The notes: generated by a model not told the origin, from the sequence alone. Counted from the stretch's first letter, positions 33,207 through 43,357 are shown. The stretch is 64,000 nucleotides of DNA from Allobosea sp. AAP35 (GCF_001295925.1 NZ_LJHQ01000037.1:1-64000); one strand, 5' to 3'. A program made the numbers and translations.

Positions 33207-36200
33207 TACCGCGCCGACGCGATATCGACCGTGCCGAACCCCGTCCGCCCGAAGCGATCGGGGCGATACATGTCCTCGATCACTGCCGCCGGCGCGACAT
33301 AGCGCCCGGGCGAGACCGCGCGGGCGATGTAGGCGACCGTGTAGGAAAGCTTCTGGTCGGTGCCGCCCAGTCGCTCGAAGGCCGCGACATAGCGGTCGTC
33401 GCGCGCCTCCGTGTGGACGGGGGAGACCTCCTGTTTCAGCCAGTCGAGCCCGGCGACGGAGGCGCCCTCGGTGAGGTTGGCGTTTTCGATCTCGAGCCCG
33501 GCGGGGACGGGATCGACCAGCAGCAGCCGGCCATAGCGGCTGGCCGGTTCGGTGACGGTGAGGGCCACGACATAGCGCTCGTTCTGGCGCAGGCGCGCGG
33601 GGTCGGCGCGTTCGCCCTTCATCGTGTAGATCACGCGCTCCAGCCCGAAGCCCTGGTTGAGCGCGGGCTCGGCCCCGGTGGGGATGCCCGAGACGGTGAT
33701 GACGGCCTGGGCGGTCGCGGCGCCGGGGTTGGCGACGGTCAGCGGCTTGGCTTCAAGCGCCTCGGCCGAAATCGTGCGGTACAGCGGACCTTTCCGCTCG
33801 GCGCCGTCGACGGTCAGCGTCATGCCCTCGGCGTCCTTCGCCATGGCCTGCGCCGCCAGCACCATCCACATCTGCTCCTGCGTCGAGGTATGGCGCGCGC
33901 TGTTGCGGGCGCTGTCGAGGACGGAGGCGGCGCGGCTGATGTCGGCGCGCTCGCCTGAGGATTCGGCGATCAGCGCCAGCACGGCTGCGCCATCGCGCAG
34001 GCGCGAGCCGTAATCGGGCCGCGACAGGCTGTCGTCGCCGCGCTCCTGCAGGCCGGCGAGCGCGCTGGTGAAGGCAGCGCGGCCGCGGCCGCGATCACCC
34101 AGCGCCGAAAGCGCCGCGCCGATCTGGGCGCGGGCGAGGGGCGTGGCGAAATCGGCGAGTTTGTTGTCGGCGAGGTAGCGCAGATCGCCCATCACCGGCC
34201 GGCCGTTGCGGGCCAGGACATAGAGCGCATAGGCGATGCCGGCCGCCTCCTCCTTGACGATCTCGCCGGTGTTGACGACCTGGTTGCGCAGCCGGTCGAG
34301 CGCGAGGTTGAAGGCGGTCTGCGGCACTGGAAACTGGCGCTCGCGGGCGCGGGTCAGGAAGTCGGCCGTAAAGGCGTCGAGCCAGAGATCCTCGCCCCCG
34401 ACGCTCCAGAGGCCGAAGGAGCCGTTGGCGCCCTGTCGTGCCAGCACGCGCTCGATCGCGGTCTGGACGCGCTCATCGGCATTGGCGTCGAGCGCGAGGT
34501 TCTCCAGGCTCGCCAGCTTGTTGACGGCGAGCAGCGGCAGAGCGCGGCTGACCGTCTGCTCGGTACAGCCATAGGGGTAGCGGTCGAGCGCCTTGAGCAA
34601 GGCCGGCACGTCGAGCGAGGCCAGCGGCGAGACGGACACCGAAACCTGCCCTGAATTCGGCACGAGATCGGCCATCAGGTCGGAGGAGACGGTGATCGCC
34701 CCGCCATTGCCGGGGATCGGCCGCACGATCCGGCGGGCGATGGTGTTGGCGGAAGGCTGAACCCGAACAGCGAGGTTCTGCACGGTCCCGACGCCGCCCG
34801 GCCCGGTGATGCGGACATCGAATTCGGCGCGGCCGAGGCCCGCAGCCGTAACGGGGATCGTCATCTGCGCCTTGGCGCCGGTGGCGAGCTGGATCGTGCG
34901 GCGGGTCGCGTCGGCGGCCACCAGCACCGGCCCGCGCACGTCGAGATCGACGACATAAGCCCCGGCCGGGCCCTCGACATTGTCGATGGCGAGATGGAAA
35001 CGCGACTGGTCGCCGATGGCGAGGAAGCGCGGCAGGGTCGCCTGCGCCACGACCTGGTCGCGCACGATGACCTCGGCGCTGGCCTGACCGGTCCGCCCGG
35101 CCGACCAGGCGACCGCCATGACGCGCAGCGAGCCGTTGAAGGCCGGCAACTCGAAATCGACCTTCGCCACGCCGTCGGGGCCGACCTTGACCACGCCGGA
35201 ATAGCGCGCGACCGGCTCCGGCGTTGGCTTCTCGCCTTCGAGGGAGGGAGCGGCGTCGCCGCCGCTGCGGATCGCGCCGCGCGTGCCCTGCATGCCGTCG
35301 ATGAGATAGCCGTAGAGGTCGCGCAGCTCATGGCCGATCTGGCGCTGGCCGAAGAAAAATTGGCTCGGATCGGGGCTTTCGAACCGGGTGAGATTGAGGA
35401 TGCCGACATCGACGGCGGCGACGGTGACAAAGGCGTCCTCGCCGGCGACGGCACCTGTGACCTTGACCGGCAGCGACAGCGTCGAGAGCGGGCGCACGAG
35501 GTTGGGCGCGCCGAGATCGAGCGCGAGCGTGCGGCTCTCCTTGCCGATCGAGAACCAGGACAGGCCGATGGCGCGGCCTGGCAGGCGCTGGGCGGCGGTG
35601 TCCATCGGGCGGTGGGCGAGCACGACGAGATAGGCGCCGGCGCCCCATTCGGCCCTGACCGGGACGGTCGCGGTGGTGCCGCCCGTTGCGATGTCGATGG
35701 TGCGGAGATCGACGACGCGGTCGGTGATGACGGCGAGCGTCGCCTTGCCGGCGAAGCGCGGGGCGAGCCGGACCTGCAGGCTTTCGCCATCGGCGTAAGC
35801 CGCCTTGTCGAGGGCGACATCGAGCACGTCGGGCGTATCGGCGGTCTTGTCGGCCTCGTAGCCGACGCTGAAGGAGACCGAGGTCTCGGTCGCGTCGGGC
35901 CCGTCGGCGGAAACGTCGAGCCGGTAGTTGCCCCATTCGACCTGCGCCGCGATGCGTGCCGGCGTGCCTTCGACCACCGCGATCTCGCCATCGGCGACGC
36001 GGCGGGTCGATTTCACGCCCTCATAGTTCCAGCGGCCGTCCTGGAAGAACCACTGGTAGTTGCGGGTGACCTTGGACAGCGTCCATTTCACGCCCGGACG
36101 TGCCAGACGCCGGCCGTCGCCATTGGCCATGATCACGTCGAAGGTCGCGGTCTGGCCGTTGCCGAGCTCTCCGTCCTTGAACGCCTTGCGCACGCCGATG

Positions 36201-38455
36201 GCGGCGCCCTTGGGCACGATCGGCAGCGTCACGGAGCGGGCGATGGCGCGCCCGCCTGGCTCGCCGACGCGGATGGTGAACTCGGCTTCGAGCGGGCGGT
36301 TGGTCTCCGGCTGCGCGACCGGGTTGGTCACGGTGACCTTGCCGGCGGCGTCGGTCGTGGTGCTCTCCTCGAATTCGGACTGGACCGCCTCGAAGGCCTC
36401 GTCGGTCAGGCCGACCTGATAGCCGGCAAAGCCGGGAATGGCGGACTGGCCGGCGGCGCGGATCGTCATCGAGCCGGTGACGTCGAGCGCGGAGCCCGGC
36501 GCGCCATAAAGATAGCGCGCGGTGACGTCGATCTGCGCCGGCTCGCCCGCCTGGAGCACGGGTACTTTTGGCGTCAGCGTCAGTTCGAGGCGCTCGGGAA
36601 CGTAATCCTCGACGAGGAAGGAGACCTCGCCGATCGCAGGCCCCTTCGGGTCGGCATAGGCCTGGACGCGCCAGGTGCCGGTCGCGGCGCCCGACAGCAG
36701 CGGGATCGAATGCGCGCGCCCGCCGGCACCCTGGTCCTCGACCTGACGGCGGCGGTACTCGACGCCGTCGGGGCGCTTCACCACCAGGGTCAGCGGCAGA
36801 CCGGTGACGGCCGCGCCGCGCGCATCGCGCAGCAGGCTGGTCAGATAGACGGTCTCGCCCGAGCGGTAGACGCCGCGCTCGGTGTAGAGATAGGCGTCGA
36901 GCCCGGCGGGTGCGACGCGGCCCTTGACGCCGCGATCCGAGAGATCGAAGGCCGTCTGCTTCAGGTCGAGGAAGCCGTAATCCTCACCCAGCCCCGCCGT
37001 GACGAGGCCCGGCGCCAAGCCGCCCTGACCCTTCGCGAGGCCGGCGTCGAAGCGCGCATAGCCGCTGGAATCCGACCGGATCGTCGCCAGCACCTCGTTG
37101 TTCCTCGCCAGCAGGCGCAGTTCGGCGTTGGCGACGGGGGCAGCGTCGGAGAGCGAGCGCACCAGAACATGCACGCCGTCGGGGCCGGAGAAGGAGGTCA
37201 GGCCGAGATCGGAGACGACGAACCACTGCGTCGCCCGCGTCGTGCCGTCGTCATAGTCGCCATCGCCATCGGAAGGCGCGGGCGCGCGGCCGCCGCTCGG
37301 TTTGGCGAACATGACGTAGACGCCGGGTTTCAGCGCGCCGACGGCCTCGATCACCGGGAAGGCGGTGACGACGTCCTTGTTGAGCTCGGACTTGACCTCC
37401 ATCGACCCGGTCCAGACGCGCTGGCCCTTGTCGCTCTCGATCTGCCTGGACTGGTAGGCGCCGAGCTGGCCGAGAAAATCCTCGGAATGGACGGAATTGA
37501 TCAGGTTGCGGTCGCCGATGCGCATGACTTCCAGGTCGAGCTTGTCGGCATTGACCGAGACGACCGGCACGCCCTGCTGGCCGGTGCGCGGCAGGACGTA
37601 GTTCTTGCCGGTGAAACGGACGGAGGGCGTGCGGTCGCGGACATAGACCTCGTAATCGGCCGATTTCAGCAGCTTTTCGTCGGGAATCGCCGAGGGCACG
37701 CCCTGGCGGATGACGAAGCCGTAGCGCTCGCCATGGCGAAGCCCATCGACGCAGATCTGGCGGTCCTCGGCCGACACGGCGAAATCGCCCTTCCTGCCGG
37801 AGATCGCGACATAAGGCGCGAAATCGACGCGGCCGCGCGCCAGCGGCTCCGAGAACTCGAAACAGGCACGGGGAGAGGCCGCATCGGCATCGACCTTGTT
37901 GCCGGTCAGACGGAAGCCGCGCTGCTCGCGCAGGCCCTCATAGGCGGTGCGCAGCGAGGCGTTGTCGACGAGATCGAGGCTCAGCCGATAGGTCGTCAGC
38001 GCCGGGCGCCAGAGTTCGTGGCGCTCGAAAATGCGGGCGAGCAGACCCAGCGAGGCGGCCTCGTCATTGCGGCCGGCGGAGCGCTGATAGGCGAGATAGG
38101 CGGCGCTGATGGCGCGCTCGCGCAGCTCCCAGCGCTCGCGGTAATCGCGCGGCTCGATGGCGCTGGCGGCGCGCGCCATCAGGCGCCAGCCGGCGGCATT
38201 GGCGGGCTCGGCGACGACGGCGGCATTGGCCTGGGGCAGGGCGGCGCGGGCGTCGCCGCGCGCAAGCGCCGCTTCGCCGGCGCGCACGAGATCGGCGGCC
38301 GAGCGGGCGCCCGCGGAGACCTCGCGCTTGAGGCGCTCCTCCAGCCGCTGGCCGTCGGCGGCGAGGTCGTTTCGGACATAAGCCTTCTGGGCGAGCGCCG
38401 GATGGGCGGCCAGAACCAGCCCGAGGAGGAGCGCGAGGCGGGGCAACAGGCGCAT
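33206..38455 (-). CDS. Bacterial alpha-2-macroglobulin (YfhM-like)
   Basis: The 1749-residue product has a signal peptide (cleavage after PALA near residue 22), an N-terminal TPR-like helical part, repeated macroglobulin beta-domains, a bait region and the thioester motif CTEQ (about residues 1297-1300, in YPYGCTEQTV) followed by an alpha/alpha TED fold. It traps and covalently binds invading proteases in the periplasm. There is no lipobox cysteine at the signal cleavage site, so it may be soluble and not lipid-anchored. It is coupled to pbpC, a conserved pairing thought to join protease defence to wall repair. Confidence 0.95.
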   Translation of the reverse strand: MRLLPRLALLLGLVLAAHPALAQKAYVRNDLAADGQRLEERLKREVSAGARSAADLVRAGEAALARGDARAALPQANAAVVAEPANAAGWRLMARAASAIEPRDYRERWELRERAISAAYLAYQRSAGRNDEAASLGLLARIFERHELWRPALTTYRLSLDLVDNASLRTAYEGLREQRGFRLTGNKVDADAASPRACFEFSEPLARGRVDFAPYVAISGRKGDFAVSAEDRQICVDGLRHGERYGFVIRQGVPSAIPDEKLLKSADYEVYVRDRTPSVRFTGKNYVLPRTGQQGVPVVSVNADKLDLEVMRIGDRNLINSVHSEDFLGQLGAYQSRQIESDKGQRVWTGSMEVKSELNKDVVTAFPVIEAVGALKPGVYVMFAKPSGGRAPAPSDGDGDYDDGTTRATQWFVVSDLGLTSFSGPDGVHVLVRSLSDAAPVANAELRLLARNNEVLATIRSDSSGYARFDAGLAKGQGGLAPGLVTAGLGEDYGFLDLKQTAFDLSDRGVKGRVAPAGLDAYLYTERGVYRSGETVYLTSLLRDARGAAVTGLPLTLVVKRPDGVEYRRRQVEDQGAGGRAHSIPLLSGAATGTWRVQAYADPKGPAIGEVSFLVEDYVPERLELTLTPKVPVLQAGEPAQIDVTARYLYGAPGSALDVTGSMTIRAAGQSAIPGFAGYQVGLTDEAFEAVQSEFEESTTTDAAGKVTVTNPVAQPETNRPLEAEFTIRVGEPGGRAIARSVTLPIVPKGAAIGVRKAFKDGELGNGQTATFDVIMANGDGRRLARPGVKWTLSKVTRNYQWFFQDGRWNYEGVKSTRRVADGEIAVVEGTPARIAAQVEWGNYRLDVSADGPDATETSVSFSVGYEADKTADTPDVLDVALDKAAYADGESLQVRLAPRFAGKATLAVITDRVVDLRTIDIATGGTTATVPVRAEWGAGAYLVVLAHRPMDTAAQRLPGRAIGLSWFSIGKESRTLALDLGAPNLVRPLSTLSLPVKVTGAVAGEDAFVTVAAVDVGILNLTRFESPDPSQFFFGQRQIGHELRDLYGYLIDGMQGTRGAIRSGGDAAPSLEGEKPTPEPVARYSGVVKVGPDGVAKVDFELPAFNGSLRVMAVAWSAGRTGQASAEVIVRDQVVAQATLPRFLAIGDQSRFHLAIDNVEGPAGAYVVDLDVRGPVLVAADATRRTIQLATGAKAQMTIPVTAAGLGRAEFDVRITGPGGVGTVQNLAVRVQPSANTIARRIVRPIPGNGGAITVSSDLMADLVPNSGQVSVSVSPLASLDVPALLKALDRYPYGCTEQTVSRALPLLAVNKLASLENLALDANADERVQTAIERVLARQGANGSFGLWSVGGEDLWLDAFTADFLTRARERQFPVPQTAFNLALDRLRNQVVNTGEIVKEEAAGIAYALYVLARNGRPVMGDLRYLADNKLADFATPLARAQIGAALSALGDRGRGRAAFTSALAGLQERGDDSLSRPDYGSRLRDGAAVLALIAESSGERADISRAASVLDSARNSARHTSTQEQMWMVLAAQAMAKDAEGMTLTVDGAERKGPLYRTISAEALEAKPLTVANPGAATAQAVITVSGIPTGAEPALNQGFGLERVIYTMKGERADPARLRQNERYVVALTVTEPASRYGRLLLVDPVPAGLEIENANLTEGASVAGLDWLKQEVSPVHTEARDDRYVAAFERLGGTDQKLSYTVAYIARAVSPGRYVAPAAVIEDMYRPDRFGRTGFGTVDIASAR

Positions 38456-38686
38456 GAAAAATCCTCCGGTGGCTGTCCCGCATTCCGGTCGCGCGAGGCG
38501 ACGTCTGGCTGGCGGGTCTGACGCGGCGGCAGGCTATCATCCGGGTTGGCGCGCGCAATGCGAAAGAGCGTGCCAACCGACGCCCGCACAGCGCGCGCAG
38601 GCATGCTCGCGGGCTCATGCTCGCTGGCTCTTGCAGGCACTGGCGATCTGACGCTCAATGCCGGTCTTCTGTTGGGGGACATGGTG

Positions 38687-40108
38687 ATGAGAACCCGGTT
38701 CGCGCGGCTGATGCGATCGTCGGCGTTGGCCCTGCCGCTGGCCCTGTCTCCCGTCGGGCTTTCCGCGCAAGCGCCCACGCCTGCTCCCAATCCCCAGCTC
38801 GCCGCGGCGCAGGCCAGTTTCGAGGCGTTGCCCGAGGCCGAGCGCAAGGCGATCCAGACCGATCTCATCTGGACCGGTCATCTCAACAGCGCGGCCAGCG
38901 GCTCCTATGGTCCGCTGACCTTTCGCGCCATCAATGCGCTGAAGGCGCCCGCGAAAGGCGCGCCCGACGGTCAGCTGAACCCGGCCGAGCGGCGCGCCCT
39001 GGCGCAGGCAGGTCAGGTGGCGCGCGACGCGGTAGGTTTCAGGATCGTCGTCGATGACAGAACCGGCGCGCGTCTCGGCATCCCCGCGACCATCCTGCCC
39101 AAGCGCGACGTCTCGCCGGCGGGCAGCCGCTGGCAAAGCGCCGACGGCAAGATCACGCTCGACACGTCCGCGACGCCGCCGGGCGAGACGCTCGAGGCCA
39201 TCTACGAGAGGGCGATCGCGCCGACGCCGAACAATCCCGGTCGCAAGCTCACCTACAAGCTGCTGCGGCCGGATTTCTTCGTCATCACCGGCGAGACGCC
39301 GACCGGCAAGTTCTATCGCCGGCTGGCGGCGGGGCCCGCAGGCCTGCGCGGCTTCTCGATCGGCTATGACAAGGCGCTGTCGGGCTCGGTCGACAAGCTG
39401 GTGATCGCGATCGCCTCGAGCTTCGAGCCGTTCCCGACCGGGCCCTTGCCGGGCGGCTCGGCCGTCGCGTCAGCCCCGTCCGCGCCGATCGCGGGCCCGG
39501 CCGTTTCGATCGCGCCGGTGCGGATCACCGAACGGCATGGCGTCGGACTGGCCGTCGCCGATCGTGTCGTGGTGAGCGCGACTGCCGCCCTTGAAGGTTG
39601 CCGCTCGCTGCGCGTTGGCGGCCGCCCGGCCAGGCAGCGCGGCGCGGCCGAAAACGGTCTTGCCCTGATCGAGATCGAGGGAGGGGCCGTTCTCGCATTG
39701 CCGGGTTTGCGGGCAGAGCCGATCGGCGAGGGCGAGAGCCTCGTTATCGTCGCCTTCGGCGAGGACAGCGGTAAGCGTGCCGCCGTCGCCTTTCCCGGCC
39801 TGAGCGTTAGGATCGGCGCGGGGCCGGCCGTGTTCGCCCCGCTGCAGCCCGGCCAGGCCGGCGCGCCGGTCTTCGATCGGCAGGGGCGTGTCGCGGGCAT
39901 CGTGACGGATAATCCCTCCGACAAGGTGCTGATCGCCGGGGTTGCGCCGCAGCGCGCCTATGGCGTGGCCGAGCCCGCTGGATTGCAGGGTCTGCTGGCG
40001 CGCGCGGGGCTGACATCGTCTGTGGCGCAGCCCGGCCCGGAGCTCAGCCTCGGCGCGGTGGTGGACAAGATCTCGCGTTCGGTCCTGCCGATTCAGTGCG
40101 CGCTGTAG
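38687..40108 (+). CDS. Secreted peptidoglycan-binding protein with an inactive trypsin-like domain
   Basis: The 473-residue product has a signal peptide (cleavage near LSA-Q), a peptidoglycan-binding-like helical segment (about residues 50-88, IWTGHLNSAASGSYGPLTFR), a central unrecognised domain (about 120-250) and a C-terminal trypsin-like fold (about 283-413). In the latter all three triad positions look replaced: Ala300 for His in VSATAALEGC, Gly324 for Asp in AENGLALIEI and Ala391 for Ser in GQAGAPVF. It is probably a non-catalytic wall-associated binder. I chose the ATG at 38687 because GGGGGA lies 7 bases upstream. It diverges from the macroglobulin gene. Confidence 0.75.
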   Translation: MRTRFARLMRSSALALPLALSPVGLSAQAPTPAPNPQLAAAQASFEALPEAERKAIQTDLIWTGHLNSAASGSYGPLTFRAINALKAPAKGAPDGQLNPAERRALAQAGQVARDAVGFRIVVDDRTGARLGIPATILPKRDVSPAGSRWQSADGKITLDTSATPPGETLEAIYERAIAPTPNNPGRKLTYKLLRPDFFVITGETPTGKFYRRLAAGPAGLRGFSIGYDKALSGSVDKLVIAIASSFEPFPTGPLPGGSAVASAPSAPIAGPAVSIAPVRITERHGVGLAVADRVVVSATAALEGCRSLRVGGRPARQRGAAENGLALIEIEGGAVLALPGLRAEPIGEGESLVIVAFGEDSGKRAAVAFPGLSVRIGAGPAVFAPLQPGQAGAPVFDRQGRVAGIVTDNPSDKVLIAGVAPQRAYGVAEPAGLQGLLARAGLTSSVAQPGPELSLGAVVDKISRSVLPIQCAL

Positions 40109-40247
40109 CCAACGCCGAGCAAGACCATCGTGAACTAAAGGTTGTCACCCGCCTCGCAATCGGGTCAAATAGCGTGGCAATCCAAGAGAGACCCCCGATA
40201 GGGAGAGAAGCTCTCGTCACTTAATCGATTTAACGGAGGAATTTGTT

Positions 40248-41246
40248 ATGACGCTCATCACCCGACGCAATGTTTTGAAGAGCGCCGCGGCCGCTGGCGC
40301 CGCCGGCCTCGTCGCCAGCCCGGCCATCGGCCAGGCCAAGTGGCCGACCCGGCCCGTCCAGATGCTGTGCCCCTGGGGCGCCGGCGGCGGCACTGATGCC
40401 GTGGTGCGCATCGTCTCGGCCCTGCTCGAGAAGAGCCTCGGCCAACCGTTCAACGTCGTCAACCGCACCGGCGGCTCGGGCGTCGTCGGCCATTCCGCGA
40501 TCGCGACCGGCGCGCCGGACGGCTACACGCTCGGCATCATCACCTCCGAGATCGCGATGATGCATCATCAGGGCCTGACGCAGCTCAACCCGTCGAGCTA
40601 CACCCCGCTGGCGCTGATGAACTCGGACCCGTCGGGCGTGCAGGTCAAGGGCGATTCGCCCTACAAGACGATCAAGGACCTCGCCGACGCCATCAAGGCG
40701 GCTCCTCCCGGCAAGATGAAGGCCTCGGGCACCGGCCAGGGCGGCATCTGGCATCTCGCCCTGATCGGCTGGATGCTCGGCATGAAGCTCGCGCCCGATC
40801 ATGTCGCCTGGGCTCCGTCCAACGGCGCGGCGCCGGCGATGCAGGATCTCGCTGCCGGCGGCATCGACTTCGTGACCTGCTCTGTGCCGGAGGCGCGCGC
40901 CATGCTGGACGCCGGCCGCGCCCGCTCGCTGGCGATCATGGCCGAACAGCGCAATCCGCAGTTCAAGGACGTGCCGACGATGAAGGAGACGCTGGGCATC
41001 GACTTCCAGGTCGGTTCCTGGCGCGGCATCGCCGGCCCGCTGAAGCTGCCGGAGAACGTCGCCAAGATCATGAACGCCGAGCTCAAGACCATCTACGACT
41101 CCAAGGAATACAAGGAGTTCATGGATGCGCGCGGGTTTACGATGATCTATGCCGACGCCCCCGGCTTCGGCAAGTTCATGGCCGAGAGCGACAAGCAGAT
41201 GGGCGTGGCGCTGACGGCCGGCGGGCTCGCCAGGAAGCCCGCGTAA
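40248..41246 (+). CDS. Tripartite tricarboxylate transporter substrate-binding protein (TctC type)
   Basis: The 332-residue periplasmic protein has a twin-arginine-like signal (ITRRNVLKSAAAAGAAGLVA) and the Bug/TctC pattern: WPTRPVQMLCPWGAGGGTDA, VNRTGGSGVVGHSAIATGAP and the later AGGIDFVTCSVPEARAML. It binds a carboxylate and feeds the TctAB membrane pair encoded next. The ligand could be citrate or another di- or tricarboxylate; this large family has many. It begins 139 bases after the pseudoprotease gene, and no two-component regulator is adjacent. Confidence 0.92.
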   Translation: MTLITRRNVLKSAAAAGAAGLVASPAIGQAKWPTRPVQMLCPWGAGGGTDAVVRIVSALLEKSLGQPFNVVNRTGGSGVVGHSAIATGAPDGYTLGIITSEIAMMHHQGLTQLNPSSYTPLALMNSDPSGVQVKGDSPYKTIKDLADAIKAAPPGKMKASGTGQGGIWHLALIGWMLGMKLAPDHVAWAPSNGAAPAMQDLAAGGIDFVTCSVPEARAMLDAGRARSLAIMAEQRNPQFKDVPTMKETLGIDFQVGSWRGIAGPLKLPENVAKIMNAELKTIYDSKEYKEFMDARGFTMIYADAPGFGKFMAESDKQMGVALTAGGLARKPA

Positions 41247-41259
41247 CCGATCGAACAAG

Positions 41260-41287
41260 GGGCAGCCGCGCGAGCGTGCGGCTGCCC
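41260..41287 (+). promoter_or_regulatory. Perfect intercistronic hairpin after tctC
   Basis: gggcagccgc (41260-41269) pairs perfectly with gcggctgccc (41278-41287) around an 8-base loop, 13 bases after the stop of the binding-protein gene. No T tract follows. It has the same position and form as the hairpins after phnD and dctP. Confidence 0.75.
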
Positions 41288-41343
41288 TGTCGGATCAGCA
41301 TGCCGCGGGCGTGCGCGTTTCCCTGTCCACGAAAGTTCGCGTG

Positions 41344-41811
41344 ATGCGCTTCAACGATGCCATTTTTGGCACCGCATTCCTTGTGCTTGCGATCGTCATG
41401 ATCGCGATAACCTTCTCGTTTCCAGCCTTTCCGGGCCAGAACTACGGGCCCAATTTGTTTCCGCGGATCATCGGCGGCGGCATCGTCGGTTGCTCGCTGC
41501 TGCTGATGCTGCGCGAATGGCGCGGCGGCGGGCGGCCCTGGCTGGTCCTCGAGGACTGGGCGCGGCGCCCCGCCCGGCTCGCCTCCTTCGCCCTGATGCT
41601 GGCGGCGATGGTGTTCTATCTGGTGGCGTCGGAGCCGCTCGGCTTCATTCCGACGGCCTTCCTCATCCAGTTCGGCCTCTTCCTGTGGTTCGGCGTGCGC
41701 CCGCTGACGGCGCTGATCGTCGCCATCGTGATGACGGCCGCCGTGCAGTATTTCTTTGGAAGCGTGATGCGGGTGCCGCTGCCGCGCGGCATCCTCGACA
41801 GCGTGCTTTGA
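41344..41811 (+). CDS. Tripartite tricarboxylate transporter small permease (TctB type)
   Basis: The 155-residue product has four predicted membrane helices: about residues 8-26, 38-54, 79-96 and 103-140 in two segments. It matches the TctB family by size, by position between tctC and tctA and by the segment GPNLFPRIIGGGIVGCSLLL. I chose MRFNDAIFG as start; an upstream in-frame start would add 11 polar residues. The tctA gene follows after 12 bases. It is the small membrane subunit of a secondary, ion-gradient-driven carboxylate importer. Confidence 0.9.
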   Translation: MRFNDAIFGTAFLVLAIVMIAITFSFPAFPGQNYGPNLFPRIIGGGIVGCSLLLMLREWRGGGRPWLVLEDWARRPARLASFALMLAAMVFYLVASEPLGFIPTAFLIQFGLFLWFGVRPLTALIVAIVMTAAVQYFFGSVMRVPLPRGILDSVL

Positions 41812-41823
41812 GAAAGCCCTGAC

Positions 41824-43332
41824 ATGACAGCAATCTACACCGCTTTCGGGATGGTCTTCGACCCGACCGTGCTCGCGGTCATCATGGGCTCGGCGATGTT
41901 CGGGATGTTCGTCGGCGCCATGCCGGGCCTTACCGCGACGATGGCGACGGCGCTTCTGGTGCCGGTGACGTTCTTCATGGCGCCGGTGCCGGCGCTTGGG
42001 GCGATTGTGACCGCAACCGCCATGGCGATCTTCGCCGGAGACATCCCGGCCGCCATGCTGCGGATGCCGGGAACGCCGGCTTCGGCGGCCTATGCCGATG
42101 AGAGTTACGAGATGACCAAGAAGGGTCAGCTCGACCTGGCGATGGGCGTCAACCTCGTCTTCTCGGTGCTGGGCGGCATCTTCGGCGTCGCCATCCTGAT
42201 CCTGCTGGCACCGGTTCTGGCCGAGGTCGCGATCAACTTTTCGTCCTTTGAATATTTCTGGCTGGCCTGCCTCGGCCTGACCTGTGCCGTCTTCATCGGC
42301 ACGGGCGATGCGCTGAAGGGGCTGCTCTCGCTCTTCATCGGGCTGGCGATCGCCTGCGTGGGCATCGATCCCGCCGCCGGCCAGCCGCGCTTCACCTTCG
42401 GCAACATCGACCTGATGTCGGGCATCAACTTCATCCCGACGCTGATCGGCATGTTCGCCGTCTCGGAACTGCTCCGGGGCGCCGTGACGATGGAAAAGGG
42501 CGGGCGCTCCGTGCCGCAGGCCATCGGTAGCCTGATGACCGGCGTCTGGGGCGTGTTCAAGAAATACTGGTTCAACTTCCTGCGCGGCTCGATGATCGGG
42601 ACCGTGATCGGCGCGCTGCCGGGCGCGGGCGCCGACATCGCGTCCTGGGTCTCCTATGCGGTCTCGAAGAAGACCTCCAAGGAGCCCGAGAAATTCGGCA
42701 AAGGCCATATCGAAGGCATCGTCGATGCGACCTCGGCCAATAATTCGGCTCTGGGCGCGGCCTGGATTCCGGCCCTCGTCTTCGGCATTCCCGGCGATTC
42801 GATTACGGCGATCGTCATCGGCGTGCTCTACATGAAGGGCATGAATCCGGGGCCGACCGTCTTCCTGCAGACGCCGGAACTGATCTACGCCGTCTTCATC
42901 ATCTTCATCATCGCCAATCTGCTGATGTTCCCGCTCGGCTGGGCGGCGATCAAATCCGCCAAGCAGATCCTGCGGGTGCCGCGCAACATCCTCATGCCGA
43001 TCATCCTGATCTTCTGCATCGTCGGCTCGTTTGCGATGACCAACTCGCTCTACGGCGTCGTGTTGATGGTGGTGATGGGCGTGTTCGGCTGGTTCCTCGA
43101 GGAGCATGGCGTTCCGGTCGCGCCGCTGATCCTGGGCCTCGTGCTCGGCGAGATGCTGGAGCAGAACTTCATGTCGTCGATGATCAAGGCCGACGGCTCC
43201 CTGATCGGATTCCTGTCGCGGCCGATCGCGGGCACGCTGGGCGTCGCCACCATGGGGCTATGGGCCTTCATGGCCTGGCGTGGCGTGACGAGCCGGCCAA
43301 AGCCGGCCATCGAGAGCCCAAGCGGCGCTTAA
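41824..43332 (+). CDS. Tripartite tricarboxylate transporter large permease (TctA type)
   Basis: The 502-residue product has about 11-12 hydrophobic helices and the TctA hallmarks GAMPGLTATMATALLVPVTF near the N-terminus, AAMLRMPGTPASAAYADESY and the repeat-like GALPGAGADIASWVSYAVSK. The two glycine-rich half-repeats are characteristic of the family. It forms the transport channel with the small subunit and the periplasmic binding protein. It is convergent with an enoyl-CoA hydratase gene 25 bases away. Confidence 0.95.
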   Translation: MTAIYTAFGMVFDPTVLAVIMGSAMFGMFVGAMPGLTATMATALLVPVTFFMAPVPALGAIVTATAMAIFAGDIPAAMLRMPGTPASAAYADESYEMTKKGQLDLAMGVNLVFSVLGGIFGVAILILLAPVLAEVAINFSSFEYFWLACLGLTCAVFIGTGDALKGLLSLFIGLAIACVGIDPAAGQPRFTFGNIDLMSGINFIPTLIGMFAVSELLRGAVTMEKGGRSVPQAIGSLMTGVWGVFKKYWFNFLRGSMIGTVIGALPGAGADIASWVSYAVSKKTSKEPEKFGKGHIEGIVDATSANNSALGAAWIPALVFGIPGDSITAIVIGVLYMKGMNPGPTVFLQTPELIYAVFIIFIIANLLMFPLGWAAIKSAKQILRVPRNILMPIILIFCIVGSFAMTNSLYGVVLMVVMGVFGWFLEEHGVPVAPLILGLVLGEMLEQNFMSSMIKADGSLIGFLSRPIAGTLGVATMGLWAFMAWRGVTSRPKPAIESPSGA

Positions 43333-43357
43333 GGTCGCGCGCGGGGCGCGGCTGAGT

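Noticed and set aside
34994-38521. An open frame of 1175 codons antisense to the macroglobulin gene
   Set aside because: It is a GC-rich shadow of a clear gene, low in complexity and rich in Gly/Arg/Asp, with no family resemblance. The opposite strand has a signal peptide and the thioester motif.
41176-43107. A 643-codon, extremely His/Asp/Arg-rich frame antisense to tctBA
   Set aside because: The composition mirrors hydrophobic codons of the membrane proteins on the other strand. There is no start context or homology.
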